Shown here piece by piece: positions 23,185 to 23,686 of a stretch of 23,686 bases of DNA. The notes beneath the pieces were generated by a model. It searched no databases. It was not told the origin of the DNA and worked only from the letters and a program-made list of their open reading frames with translations. Within the stretch, counting starts at the first letter, position 1. Each line of letters opens with the position of its first letter. Source of the stretch: QQUJ01 sp050287605. GTDB taxonomy: Bacteria; Pseudomonadota; Gammaproteobacteria; QQUJ01. The DNA is taken from contig JBNKCG010000031.1 of assembly GCA_050287605.1 (NCBI GenBank), forward strand, positions 1 to 23,686, in the 5' to 3' direction. A program made the position numbers and the translations under genes.

Positions 23185-23463
23185 TCATCGTTGCGCAGTC
23201 TGCTTGGAGCCAACGTGTTTAGCACCGACACTGATAAGGAAATATGCGGATACTGGGAGCGACAACCAGAAGATGAGCTGCCCCCAGAACAAGCCAATAC
23301 CCAGAAAAAGTTGGAGATCAAAACCACCCGCTGAGCACGGAGCAAGGGATTTTAGGTCTCCTTGGCAATTGAAATGGCCGTAGAAAAAGGCCGCCAGTTT
23401 CCAGAGAGCAAAAAACAGTACCGGCGGAATTGCGGTCAGCGTGTATTTCATCACCCAAGTCAT
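23185..23463 (-). CDS. Small two-helix membrane protein
   Basis: The 92-residue protein has two or three likely membrane helices (LTAIPPVLFFALWKLAAFFY, and LFLGIGLFWGQLIFWLSLPV) and two Cys in the loop between them (NCQGDLKSLAPCSAGG) that could form a periplasmic disulfide. The ATG at 23463 follows AGGAATAGGTA, a reasonable ribosome site. The frame is less GC-rich than the genes around it. I do not recognise the family. Confidence 0.6.
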   Translation of the reverse strand: MTWVMKYTLTAIPPVLFFALWKLAAFFYGHFNCQGDLKSLAPCSAGGFDLQLFLGIGLFWGQLIFWLSLPVSAYFLISVGAKHVGSKQTAQR

Positions 23464-23565
23464 TACCTATTCCTACAATGCCTAGAGCCTATCTCACCCC
23501 CCGTAACCAATGTTCAATCTTTGCGAACTTGGCGTATTTGCGTGAAACAAAACTCAATAAAACAC

Positions 23566-23582
23566 GCAGCGCTCGCCGCTGC
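23566..23582 (-). terminator. Weak terminator after the PspC-like gene
   Basis: GCAGCG (23566-23571) and CGCTGC (23577-23582) form a 6-bp stem with a CTCGC loop. On the minus strand it is followed by GTGTTTTATTG. It directly follows the stop of the PspC-like fragment. Confidence 0.45.
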
Positions 23583-23584
23583 TA

Positions 23585-23686
23585 TCAACGGTCTCCCTTG
23601 CTCCCGTCGCGCATGCGGTCGAACTCCTTGTGCAGGTGGAACTCCTCGGAGGAAACGTGGGCCTCCATGTCGCCGGCGCGCCGCTC
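23585..23686 (-). CDS. PspC-like protein, C-terminal fragment
   Basis: The minus strand reads 33 residues from the right edge to a TGA at 23585-23587. The peptide contains AGDMEAHVSSEEFHLHKEF, which resembles the end of PspC (helix then an EAYVTS-x-x-F-x-L-x-x-EF pattern), a membrane component of the phage-shock response. Only the tail is visible, so the call is tentative. Confidence 0.5.
   Translation of the reverse strand, partial: ERRAGDMEAHVSSEEFHLHKEFDRMRDGSKGDR

Noticed and set aside
1..23686. CRISPR array, tRNA, rRNA, phage or integrative element
   Set aside because: No regularly spaced repeats, no tRNA-like or rRNA sequence, and no integrase or structural phage gene was seen by eye.

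Overview
The window comes from a GC-rich bacterial chromosome, most likely a gammaproteobacterium. The household genes support this: a PlsB-type acyltransferase, RraA, a YceH-family protein, a shikimate kinase, a DUF4124-glutaredoxin protein and a PspC-like tail. No rRNA, tRNA, CRISPR array, phage module or intact insertion sequence was seen. Most genes start with a good Shine-Dalgarno sequence, which lets several starts be set well inside the longest open frame.

Layout. Position 1 to 133 holds the start of a GNAT acetyltransferase that runs off the left edge, followed by about 500 bases without a convincing gene but with a long imperfect hairpin. From 636 to 2218 (minus) lies a two-gene unit: an ankyrin-repeat lipoprotein and a small secreted DUF2846-like protein joined by an ATGA overlap. 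Divergent from it, 2468 to 5961 (plus) encodes a large protein of unknown function and, two bases later, a PhoD-like metallophosphatase. This four-gene block is the best candidate for an undescribed system.

From 6257 to 12664 (minus) are a large STAND-type ATPase regulator with a C-terminal winged helix and BTAD domain, a lipoprotein made of seven RCC1 repeats plus PKD and other beta domains, and a small membrane protein. Upstream of the RCC1 lipoprotein there are two copies of GTGTGAG exactly 11 bp apart and 8 bp from a possible -10 box. This is the geometry known for SARP-type activators, so the neighbouring regulator may control the lipoprotein.

From 13050 to 15931 (minus) are a soluble PQQ-type sugar dehydrogenase homologue, a shikimate kinase and a beta-rich lipoprotein with a clear terminator. 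From 16129 to 17334 (plus) are a DUF4124-glutaredoxin protein and a HAD-type protein, converging on a four-helix membrane protein. A 160-bp MITE-like element with TAA target duplications sits at 18030 to 18189, just upstream of a short PlsB-type acyltransferase. The rest is tightly packed: rraA, a 6TM potassium channel with a C-terminal zinc ribbon, a YceH-family gene, an SDR protein lacking the usual Tyr/Lys pair, a GFA-family zinc protein, a small membrane protein and the tail of a PspC-like gene.
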